From positions 1 through 64,000 of the forward strand of contig CAZKVQ010000006.1 of assembly GCA_964556255.1 (NCBI GenBank): a stretch of DNA of 64,000 bases, in the 5' to 3' direction. The position numbers and the translations under genes are program-made. Shown here piece by piece: positions 56,991 through 64,000 of this stretch. The notes beneath the pieces were generated by a model, which did no database searches, was not told the DNA's origin, and saw only the letters and a list, made by a program, of their open reading frames with translations. The stretch comes from JACJWR01 sp964556255 (GTDB taxonomy: Bacteria > Actinomycetota > Actinomycetes > S36-B12 > UBA10799). Position 1 is the stretch's first letter, and every line of letters begins with the position of its first letter.

Positions 56991-59146
56991 CCGACCCACG
57001 CGACGACTGGCAGAGACTCGTCGACCAGATCAACGACGCCCGACGCAACTACTACCTCAAAGACTCCCCGACGATCTCCGACGAGGAGTACGACGCGCTC
57101 TTCCGTGCCCTGCTCGATCTGGAAGCCGAGCATCCCGAGTTGGCGACTGGCGATTCACCGACCCAATCCGTCGGCGGGGACCGCTCCGACATGTTCGACC
57201 CGGTCACGCACCTGCAGCGGATGTTGAGCCTCGACAACGCCTTCAGCGACGACGAGATGAGGGCCTGGCTCGAGCGGGTCACCCGCGACCTCGGTACTCA
57301 ACCCGCCATGGTGTGTGAACTCAAGGTTGATGGGCTCGCGGTAGACATCGTCTACAGACGAGGTCGGCTGGTGTCGCTCGCGACGCGCGGTGATGGTCGT
57401 GTCGGCGAGGATGTCACGGCGAACGTCCGCTGGCTACCCAACGTTCCGGTGCGGCTGTCGGCGTCGGCGTCGGGTCCTGCTGTGCCAGAGGTGCTGGAGG
57501 TGCGGGGCGAGGTCTATTTCTCGCTGGCCGACTTCGCCGAGCTCAATGACGAGATGCTCGACCTGGGGCGCAGCCCCTACGCCAACCCCCGCAACGCCGG
57601 GGCGGGCACCCTGCGCCAGCGCATCGACCGGAGGGAGGAGGAACTCGCCTCCGCTGAAGCGGCGCTGACCGCCCTTCCGGGGGATGGACCCAGGGTGGTC
57701 AGGGCGCGGGAGCGGGTGTCGCGGTTGCAGGCCGAACTCGGCCGCGCCACCAGCATGCTGGGCCGCTTGCGACTGGTCGTTCACGGCCTCGGGCTGGCCG
57801 AAGGGTTCTCGGCGGATTCGCTGAGTGAGGCCTATGTCGCCCTGGCGAGTTGGGGCCTTCCCGTGGCAGACACCACGGAGGTGGTCGACGGGGACGACGA
57901 GGTCTTGGCCTACATACGTCGGTACGGTGCAGCCCGTCACGACCTGGCGCACGATATCGACGGCGTGGTCGTGAAGATCGACGATCTGGCGACCCAGGGT
58001 CGACTCGGCGCCACTTCTCGCGCTCCCCGCTGGGCCATCGCCTACAAGTACCCACCGGAAGTGGTCCGCACGCGTCTGCTGGATATCCGGGTGAACGTCG
58101 GCAGGACGGGACGGGTGACGCCCTACGGCGTGATGGCACCGGTGAAGGTCTCCGGCACAACCGTCGAGATGGCCACCCTGCACAACGCGGCCGAGGTCAA
58201 GCGCAAGGGTGTTCTCATCGGCGACATGGTCTTCCTGCGTAAGGCCGGGGAGATCATCCCCGAGATCCTGGGCCCGGTGGTGGAGGATCGCGACGGCACC
58301 GAGCGGGCTTTCGTGATGCCCACCCACTGCCCTGCCTGCGGCACCGAACTGCGCCCGGAGAAGGAGGGTGACGCCGACATTCGTTGTCCGAATGCGCGAT
58401 CCTGTCCTGCCCAGTTGCGGGAACGCCTCTTCCACTTGGGATCCCGCAGTGCGCTGGACATCGAGGGTCTCGGGTGGAAAGCCGCCTCTGCCCTCCTCGT
58501 CGACGAGCACGACCTGGCTCGGTCCCCGTTCTTCCGCACGATCGCAGCCGGCGCCAAGGAATCCGTCCTTACAGCAGACGCCCGCAAGTTGCTGGAGTCC
58601 CTTGCGCAGGCCAAGCAGCGTCCGCTCTGGCGAGTCCTGGTCGCGCTCAGCATCCGCCATGTGGGTCCGACGGCCGCGAGGGAACTCGCGCGCGAGTTCG
58701 GCTCCCTGGCGGCCATCCAGCAGGCGGGCGTGCAACGGCTCGCCGGGACCGCTGGCATCGGCACGGTGATCGCCGAGGCGGTCGTGGAGTGGTTCGAGGT
58801 CGACTGGCACCGCGTCATCGTCGACTCCTGGGCGGCGGCGGGAGTCAGCCTCGCCGATACGGTCGACGAGGGTCCACGGCCGCTCACCGGCCTCACCGTC
58901 GTGGTCACCGGCACGTTGGCGGGGTTCACCCGGGACGAGGCCACCGAGGCTCTGCAGGCACGCGGCGCCAAAGTCAGCGGCTCGGTGTCGAAGAAGACCG
59001 ACTTCGTGGTTGTCGGCGACAATCCGGGTAGCAAGCACGACAAGGCCGTCGCTCTCGGTGTCGCAATCATCGACGTCGACGGCCTGCGGGTGCTACTGGA
59101 GCAGGGGCCAGAGGCGGCTGCCGGCCTGGCGCAGCCCGCTCCGTAG
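56987..59146 (+). CDS. ligA: NAD-dependent DNA ligase LigA, with a coiled-coil-like insertion
   Basis: 719 aa. Ia domain, adenylation domain with nucleophile K113 (CELKVDGLAVD), OB fold, four-Cys zinc finger (CPACGTEL and CPNARSCP), HhH and BRCT domain (GTLAGFTRDEA, KKTDFVVVGDNPGSK). Residues ~212-259, between AGTLRQ and RLRLVVHG of the adenylation domain, hold ~40 extra charged residues (RREEELASAEAAL, RARERVSRLQAEL) not found in the usual enzyme. GGAAGGAGGT upstream of ATG 56987. The stop TAG forms the beginning of the gatC -10 box. Confidence 0.95.
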   Translation: MTDPRDDWQRLVDQINDARRNYYLKDSPTISDEEYDALFRALLDLEAEHPELATGDSPTQSVGGDRSDMFDPVTHLQRMLSLDNAFSDDEMRAWLERVTRDLGTQPAMVCELKVDGLAVDIVYRRGRLVSLATRGDGRVGEDVTANVRWLPNVPVRLSASASGPAVPEVLEVRGEVYFSLADFAELNDEMLDLGRSPYANPRNAGAGTLRQRIDRREEELASAEAALTALPGDGPRVVRARERVSRLQAELGRATSMLGRLRLVVHGLGLAEGFSADSLSEAYVALASWGLPVADTTEVVDGDDEVLAYIRRYGAARHDLAHDIDGVVVKIDDLATQGRLGATSRAPRWAIAYKYPPEVVRTRLLDIRVNVGRTGRVTPYGVMAPVKVSGTTVEMATLHNAAEVKRKGVLIGDMVFLRKAGEIIPEILGPVVEDRDGTERAFVMPTHCPACGTELRPEKEGDADIRCPNARSCPAQLRERLFHLGSRSALDIEGLGWKAASALLVDEHDLARSPFFRTIAAGAKESVLTADARKLLESLAQAKQRPLWRVLVALSIRHVGPTAARELAREFGSLAAIQQAGVQRLAGTAGIGTVIAEAVVEWFEVDWHRVIVDSWAAAGVSLADTVDEGPRPLTGLTVVVTGTLAGFTRDEATEALQARGAKVSGSVSKKTDFVVVGDNPGSKHDKAVALGVAIIDVDGLRVLLEQGPEAAAGLAQPAP

Positions 59147-59149
59147 ACT
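59144..59149 (+). promoter_or_regulatory. -10 box (TAGACT) of leaderless gatCAB transcript, built on the ligA stop codon
   Basis: TAGACT 7 bases before ATG 59157; its first three bases are the TAG stop of ligA. Confidence 0.65.
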
Positions 59150-59156
59150 CGAGCCC

Positions 59157-59474
59157 ATGCCCGATACGGACGCCCCAGCGGGGCTCACACCTGAGGATGT
59201 CGCCCATTTGGCGCACCTGGCGCGGATGGACCTTCCCGAGGAAAGCCTTCGCCACTATGCGGAGCAACTCGGCGCCATCCTGGACGCAGTCAGCCGGGTG
59301 GGAGAAGTCGCGGCCGCAGACGTGCCGGCCATGTCCCATCCGCAGGACTTGACCAACGTGATGCGTCCCGACGTGGTCACGCCGAGCCTCACCCTCGAGG
59401 AAGTCCTCTCGGCCGCTCCGGCGGTCGAGGATGACCGATTCCGGGTGCCGAGGATCCTGGACGCAGAGGCATGA
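59157..59474 (+). CDS. gatC: Asp-tRNA(Asn)/Glu-tRNA(Gln) amidotransferase subunit C
   Basis: 105 aa. GatC belt protein linking GatA and GatB: LTPEDVAHLAHLARMDL, LGAILDAVSRV, and the conserved C-terminal FRVPRIL. ATGA overlap with gatA (59471-59474). First gene of gatCAB with its own leaderless promoter. Confidence 0.95.
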   Translation: MPDTDAPAGLTPEDVAHLAHLARMDLPEESLRHYAEQLGAILDAVSRVGEVAAADVPAMSHPQDLTNVMRPDVVTPSLTLEEVLSAAPAVEDDRFRVPRILDAEA

Positions 59475-60967
59475 GCGACGACATCACGAAGCTGAGCGCC
59501 GTCGAGATGGCCGCGGCTATGTCCGCCGGCGACGTGAGTTCCAGGGAACTCACCGAGGCGCACCTGGCCCGGATCTCGCAGGTCGATGACGAGGTCCACG
59601 CCTTCCTGCACGTAGATCGCGAAGCGGCACTGGCCGCGGCCGAGGGGGTGGATCGACTGCGGGCTGCCGGCGAGTCGCTCGGTCCGCTGGCGGGGGTGCC
59701 GATCGCTGTCAAGGACGTAGTGGCAACCAAGGGAGTCCCCACCACGTGCGGTTCTCGGATTCTGGCCGGTTGGGTGCCCGTCTACGACGCGACGGTGGCT
59801 GCCAGGCTGAAGGACGCTGGCACGGTGATGCTCGGCAAGACCAACATGGACGAATTCGCGATGGGCTCCTCGACCGAGCACTCGGCCTTCGGTCCTACCC
59901 GAAATCCGTGGCGGCTCGACCGCGCCCCGGGTGGATCCGGCGGTGGTTCCGCGGCCGCTGTTGCCGCCTTCGAAGCGCCCATCGCCATCGGGACCGACAC
60001 CGGGGGGTCGATCCGGCAGCCTGCTGCCCTGACGGGGACTGTCGGCGTCAAACCGACCTACGGTGGCGTTTCCCGCTATGGCCTGGTGGCGCTAGCGTCG
60101 TCGCTGGACCAGGCGGGTCCATGCGCGCGCACGGTGCTCGACGCCGCCCTGTTGCACGCGGCCATCGGTGGCCACGACCCGAAGGATTCCACCAGTATCG
60201 ACGCACCCGTCCCAGGGGTCGTCGAGGCAGCCAGATCCGGTGACGTCACCGGCCTCCGGGTCGGCTTGGTCAGACAGCTCTCAGGCGACGGGTTCCAGGC
60301 TGGGGTACGCAGCCGGTTCGACGAGGCGGTCGCGGTGTTGTCCGGGCTGGGCGCCGAGGTGGTCGAGATCGACCTGCCGCACGCCGACTACGCGCTGGCG
60401 GCCTACTACCTGATCCTGCCCAGCGAGTGCTCGTCCAACCTCGCCAAGTTCGACGGAATGCGCTACGGCCTGCGTGCCGGCGACGACGGCCAACGTTCGG
60501 TCGCCGAGGTGATGTCGCTGACCCGCGGAGAGGGTTTCGGCGACGAGGCCAAGCGCCGCATCATGATCGGCACCTACGCACTGTCGAGCGGGTACTACGA
60601 CGCCTACTACGGCCAGGCCCAGAAGGTGCGCACCCTGATCGCGCAGGATTTCACCCGGGCCTTCGCCGAAGTGGACGTGCTGATCTCGCCGACATCTCCC
60701 ACCACGGCCTTCGCGCTCGGCGAGAAACTCGACGATCCCGTTGCGATGTACCTCAATGACATCGCGACCATCCCGGTCAACCTCGCGGGCATCTGCGGAA
60801 TGTCGTTGCCGATTGGATTGGCACCCGAGGACGGTCTCCCGGTCGGTCTGCAGATCATGGCGCCGGCCATGGCCGATGACCGGCTGTACAACGTCGGGGC
60901 CGCCCTGGAGGCCGCGCTGGATGCGTCCCGCGGCCACACTCTGCTCGAGGAGGCGCCCGCTCTATGA
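59471..60967 (+). CDS. gatA: Asp-tRNA(Asn)/Glu-tRNA(Gln) amidotransferase subunit A
   Basis: 498-aa amidase that hydrolyses glutamine and channels ammonia to GatB. Ser-cisSer-Lys triad contexts all present: IAVKDVV (Lys), GTDTGGSIRQPAALTG (Ser nucleophile region) and GGSGGGSAAAVAA. Coupled by 4-base overlaps to gatC and gatB. Confidence 0.97.
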   Translation: MSDDITKLSAVEMAAAMSAGDVSSRELTEAHLARISQVDDEVHAFLHVDREAALAAAEGVDRLRAAGESLGPLAGVPIAVKDVVATKGVPTTCGSRILAGWVPVYDATVAARLKDAGTVMLGKTNMDEFAMGSSTEHSAFGPTRNPWRLDRAPGGSGGGSAAAVAAFEAPIAIGTDTGGSIRQPAALTGTVGVKPTYGGVSRYGLVALASSLDQAGPCARTVLDAALLHAAIGGHDPKDSTSIDAPVPGVVEAARSGDVTGLRVGLVRQLSGDGFQAGVRSRFDEAVAVLSGLGAEVVEIDLPHADYALAAYYLILPSECSSNLAKFDGMRYGLRAGDDGQRSVAEVMSLTRGEGFGDEAKRRIMIGTYALSSGYYDAYYGQAQKVRTLIAQDFTRAFAEVDVLISPTSPTTAFALGEKLDDPVAMYLNDIATIPVNLAGICGMSLPIGLAPEDGLPVGLQIMAPAMADDRLYNVGAALEAALDASRGHTLLEEAPAL

Positions 60968-62472
60968 ATCCCGATCCCACAATCGCCTTCGATACCGTCC
61001 TCCAGACCTACGAGCCGGTGATAGGTCTCGAGGTCCACGTCGAACTGTCGACCAACTCGAAGATGTTCTGCGGCTGCGCCGTCGACTTCAAAGCGGAACC
61101 CAACACCCGGGTCTGCCCGACCTGCCTGGGACTTCCCGGGTCGATGCCGGTCGTGAATGCGTCCGCCGTCGAAGCCGCCGTGCGCATCGGCCTGGCACTG
61201 AATTGTCGGATTGCGGAATGGGGCAGGTTCGCGCGGAAGAACTACTTCTACCCGGACATGCCCAAGGACTACCAGATCAGTCAGTACGACGAGCCGCTGT
61301 GCGTCGACGGGTACCTGGATGTGTCCGTGCCGACCGACGAGGGGACCGAGACCGTGCGCGTGGGCATCGAACGCGTTCATATGGAGGAGGACACCGGCAA
61401 ACTGACGCACGCCGGCGGCGCAACCGGGCGCATCCACGGCGCGGACTACTCGCTGGTCGACTACAACCGGGCAGGGGTTCCGCTGGTCGAGATCGTGACC
61501 CGGCCGGTGACGGGAACCGGCCCGTTGGCACCCGCCGTTGCCAAGGCGTACGTCTCCGAACTCCGAGAGTTGGTTCGATCGCTGGGTGTTTCCGACGTCC
61601 GGATGGAAGAGGGATCGCTGCGTTGCGACGCGAACCTGTCCATCGCACCCATCGGTGCTGAGTGGGGTACCAGAACGGAGACCAAGAACGTCAACTCGCT
61701 GCGGTCCGTCGAGCGCGCGGTGCGCTATGAGATCACCCGTCAGGCGGCGGTGCTCGAGTCAGGCGGCCGAGTCGTGCAGGAGACCCGGCACTTCCACGAG
61801 GATGATGGAACGACTACCCCTGGCCGTTCCAAGGAGCAGGCCGAGGACTACCGCTACTTCCCCGAACCAGACCTGGTTCCGGTCGCACCCGATGCCGAAT
61901 GGATCGAGCAGTTGCGCGCCACGTTGCCCGAGCCCCCCGCGGTTCGACGGGAACGGTTGCGGGCCGACTGGGGCATCTCCGAGTTCGACATGGCCTCGGT
62001 GATCAACGCCGGGGCGCTGGACCTGGTGGTCGCGACCATCGAGGCGGGGGCGGATCACGCCGGGGCCAGGAAGTGGTGGCTCGGTGAACTGGCTCGGGAG
62101 GCGAACGAACGCTCGCAGTCGCTCACCGACCTCCCGGTGACCCCCGAAGATGTTGCCCGGGTCGAGGAACTGATCAATTCCGGAGCCTTGAACGACAAAC
62201 TGGCGCGTCAAGTGTTTGCCGGCCTGCTGGCCGGGGAGGGGACCCCGGACGAGGTCGTGGCGGCGCGGGGCCTGGTGCTCATGCAGGACGATTCCGAACT
62301 GCTGGCGGCGATCGATAACGCCATCGCCGCCCAACCCGATGTCGTTGCGAAGGTGCAAGGGGGCAAGCCTGCAGCTGCCGGCGCCCTCATCGGGTCCGTG
62401 ATGAAGGCGACCAAGGGCAAAGCCGACGCGGCTCGGGTGCGCGAACTACTTCTGGAGCGCATCGGCGTCTGA
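60964..62472 (+). CDS. gatB: Asp-tRNA(Asn)/Glu-tRNA(Gln) amidotransferase subunit B
   Basis: 502 aa. Kinase/transamidase subunit: VIGLEVHVELSTNSKMFCGC start, zinc-site CPTCLGLPGSMP, NYFYPDMPKDYQISQYD, HMEEDTGK and RSKEQAEDYRYFPEPDL are classic GatB motifs; a YqeY-like C-terminal helical tail ends KADAARVRELLLERI. Presence of GatCAB means that Gln- and/or Asn-tRNA is made by transamidation. Its last 27 bases overlap the convergent membrane-protein gene. Confidence 0.97.
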   Translation: MNPDPTIAFDTVLQTYEPVIGLEVHVELSTNSKMFCGCAVDFKAEPNTRVCPTCLGLPGSMPVVNASAVEAAVRIGLALNCRIAEWGRFARKNYFYPDMPKDYQISQYDEPLCVDGYLDVSVPTDEGTETVRVGIERVHMEEDTGKLTHAGGATGRIHGADYSLVDYNRAGVPLVEIVTRPVTGTGPLAPAVAKAYVSELRELVRSLGVSDVRMEEGSLRCDANLSIAPIGAEWGTRTETKNVNSLRSVERAVRYEITRQAAVLESGGRVVQETRHFHEDDGTTTPGRSKEQAEDYRYFPEPDLVPVAPDAEWIEQLRATLPEPPAVRRERLRADWGISEFDMASVINAGALDLVVATIEAGADHAGARKWWLGELAREANERSQSLTDLPVTPEDVARVEELINSGALNDKLARQVFAGLLAGEGTPDEVVAARGLVLMQDDSELLAAIDNAIAAQPDVVAKVQGGKPAAAGALIGSVMKATKGKADAARVRELLLERIGV

Positions 62473-63315
62473 GCGCCGATCGGGGGGTTGGGCGTTCCCG
62501 GCCACCTCCGCCGATGATGGCGAAGCACCGTCGACCGGCGCAGGTGGCGCGATCTCATCGGGGGACGGGTTGAAGAGGTCCGCCGAGAACCCGAAGACAT
62601 GCTCATTCCACCAGTTGCGGATCGGAGCCGTCCTCGCGTCGTAGGCGTCGAAGCGTTGCTTGGCCCGGGCAGCCTTGGCCGGGTTGCGGGTGTAGCGCAG
62701 CCGGGCCCACGGCGACCCCGGGCGGGCGAGCCGGATGGCGGCCACCCACGAGAACGGCGGGAAGAGTAGCGACACTGCCGCCGTGAACAGCTTGCCTTTG
62801 AACACCGTGGTGGCCACGGGTATCCACCAGATGAACGCCACCAGTAGGGGTCCGAGAATCCGAACGTAGGGATCGGTCTCGGGGGGACCCGGCGGATTGT
62901 CGGGCGAGACCATCCAAATGGCGGTGGCCAGGACCGCGAGCATGATCGCGACGGCGTCAGCGGATGCCTTGCCCTCCTTCTCCCAGTACACATCCTCCAG
63001 GTGCAAGATCAACGCGAACTCGTCGAGGACCAGGGCCGCACCCATGCCGAACAGAATCCCCGCGAGATGGATCATCACCCCGTGGCGCGGCGCGGCCAGG
63101 GCGAGGAAGCCGCCGAACAGCAGCAGGATCATCCCTGGGACCATGTGGTGCACATGGACGCTGCCAGTCGAGATGTTGTTGAAAGGCCCGCGCCCTGAGC
63201 GAATCAGTCGGGTGATCATCCTGGTGGTGATGATCGTCAGGACGAAAGCCACCAGGGCGAAGAACAGAGGTTGCCGCCCCGTGCGCACGATCGCCTCAAG
63301 GTACCAGTTGATCAC
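62446..63315 (-). CDS. Conserved actinobacterial integral membrane protein (hypothetical)
   Basis: 289 aa. About six membrane segments; the first half has a His-rich segment HVHHMVPGMILLLFGG, followed by LVLDEFALILHLEDVYW. These His, Asp and Glu residues near the membrane could bind metal, but no function is assigned. The C-terminal ~80 residues are cytoplasmic, Pro/Ala-rich at the end. GTG 63315 has GGAGGTGA directly upstream. Family not recognised with certainty. Confidence 0.75.
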   Translation of the reverse strand: MINWYLEAIVRTGRQPLFFALVAFVLTIITTRMITRLIRSGRGPFNNISTGSVHVHHMVPGMILLLFGGFLALAAPRHGVMIHLAGILFGMGAALVLDEFALILHLEDVYWEKEGKASADAVAIMLAVLATAIWMVSPDNPPGPPETDPYVRILGPLLVAFIWWIPVATTVFKGKLFTAAVSLLFPPFSWVAAIRLARPGSPWARLRYTRNPAKAARAKQRFDAYDARTAPIRNWWNEHVFGFSADLFNPSPDEIAPPAPVDGASPSSAEVAGNAQPPDRRSDADALQK

Positions 63316-63405
63316 CGCTTCACCTCCGCAGCGAAGAGTCGTACCCCCAATGTAACCGGCAAGTGGGTAGCTCGGGTCAGTCGTGGGGTGAACCCGGGGC
63401 AGCCC

Positions 63406-64000
63406 TCAGGATGCAGCGCTGTGCGGGGAGGATCGCCGCTGCTCGTTGTCGATGCCTAGCGACGTCGGTGTCTGGTGCTCAAAGGTCACCTTGTCGAACA
63501 TGTCATGGATCATGTCCATGATGCGGTCCGGGAACTCCAGCGGGAGCATGTGCGTGCCGTGCAACACGTGCACGACCGCATGCGGGATGGTCTCGGCGAA
63601 CGCAACCACATCACGCATCGAGGTCATCACGTCGAAGCCGCCCGCGGCGATCGTCACTGGCACCTGAACCCCGGAGACGTCCACCGGCTGGTGCTTGGCT
63701 GCCGCGACCCCGAGTGTGAAGTACCACTGGAAATCGTGCTCAAGGAACGCCTGAATCCACGGCACGGCATCGTCGGGGTTCGAGTGCGGCATCATGAAAC
63801 CGCTCCAGCGCAGCACCTCGGCGAAGTTCCGCCCCTTGGGCACCGCCTTCGCGAGGGCTGTCAAGGGACCGCCGAGCAACCGTCCGCCCTGGACCACCCC
63901 CATGGCGACATGGCGACGGAGCGGCTTGGGCACCATCAACGATGCGAAACTCGCCTCGAAGGTTCCTCCTGGGACACCTGCCAACGCGACCACGCCGGCA
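63406..64000 (-). CDS. Alpha/beta hydrolase, C-terminal part (5' end outside window)
   Basis: Frame is open at the window end; about 198 codons are visible. ALAGVPGGTFEASF near the start of the visible part follows a nucleophile strand that is not included. VTIAAGGFDVMTSMRDV contains the likely acid residue, and VLHGTHMLPLEFPDRI the catalytic His. An internal GTG at 63993 could mimic a start but the family context shows the gene continues upstream. Substrate unknown. Confidence 0.75.
   Translation of the reverse strand, partial: AGVVALAGVPGGTFEASFASLMVPKPLRRHVAMGVVQGGRLLGGPLTALAKAVPKGRNFAEVLRWSGFMMPHSNPDDAVPWIQAFLEHDFQWYFTLGVAAAKHQPVDVSGVQVPVTIAAGGFDVMTSMRDVVAFAETIPHAVVHVLHGTHMLPLEFPDRIMDMIHDMFDKVTFEHQTPTSLGIDNEQRRSSPHSAAS

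Overview
This window is chromosomal DNA from a high-GC Gram-positive bacterium of the class Actinomycetia. The gene set is typical of that group: NucS instead of MutS/MutL, MurT/GatD, GlgE, a MurA with Asp at the active-site Cys position, PduO-type adenosyltransferase, and a trio of mycobacterial-type methylglucose/methylmannose polysaccharide genes. Two runs of exactly ten N (22270-22279 and 26795-26804) break otherwise intact genes and mark it as a draft, probably metagenome-derived, assembly. No transposase, prophage, CRISPR array, rRNA or tRNA was seen. Genes are tightly packed; the longest stretch without a gene is about 250 bases (12978-13226).

Layout. 1-3.4 kb: 3' end of the ATP synthase operon (atpD, atpC), PduO adenosyltransferase, murA. 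3.5-23 kb: acyl-CoA metabolism, comprising 3-hydroxybutyryl-CoA dehydrogenase, ethylmalonyl-CoA mutase, a fused tandem 3-hydroxyacyl-CoA dehydrogenase, crotonyl-CoA carboxylase/reductase, epimerase, acetoacetyl-CoA thiolase, a MeaB-type G protein and an isobutyryl-CoA-mutase-like large subunit. Between these lie an ABC exporter, nucS, hydrolases, a repeat-built secreted protein and an OatA-like acyltransferase. 23-28 kb: thioredoxin/TPR protein, an ABC-F gene with two in-frame stops, and gatD/murT. 28-33 kb: a giant secreted DUF11-repeat protein. 33-39 kb: glgX-glgE-glgB operon. 39-46 kb: crotonase, methyltransferase, barstar next to a secreted RNase whose signal peptide contains a stop codon, GNAT, APC permease, and a membrane protein. 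45.5-50 kb: hexapeptide acyltransferase, GT4 glycosyltransferase, 1-O-methyltransferase-like gene and GH57 branching enzyme. 50-64 kb: etfBA, cysteine desulfurase, mnmA, two TRIC-type channel genes, a MetE-C-like protein, ligA, gatCAB, a membrane protein and a truncated hydrolase.

How it fits together. Thiolase, 3-hydroxybutyryl-CoA dehydrogenase, crotonase, Ccr, epimerase and Ecm are consecutive steps of the ethylmalonyl-CoA pathway for acetyl-CoA assimilation. PduO would supply the adenosylcobalamin for Ecm and the second mutase, MeaB would protect the mutase, and EtfAB would take electrons from acyl-CoA dehydrogenases. Two alpha-glucan systems coexist: the GlgE/GlgB/GlgX route and an MGLP/MMP-like set. 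From memory, gene order follows two separate M. tuberculosis blocks (about Rv1310-Rv1327c, then Rv3034c-Rv3009c), with the ethylmalonyl-CoA genes interspersed in the first.

A genome-level signal also emerges. At least fourteen genes have a TANNNT -10 box placed 6-8 bases before an ATG or GTG and no Shine-Dalgarno sequence, so leaderless transcription appears to be the default. In two cases the upstream gene's stop codon forms the start of the next gene's -10 box.
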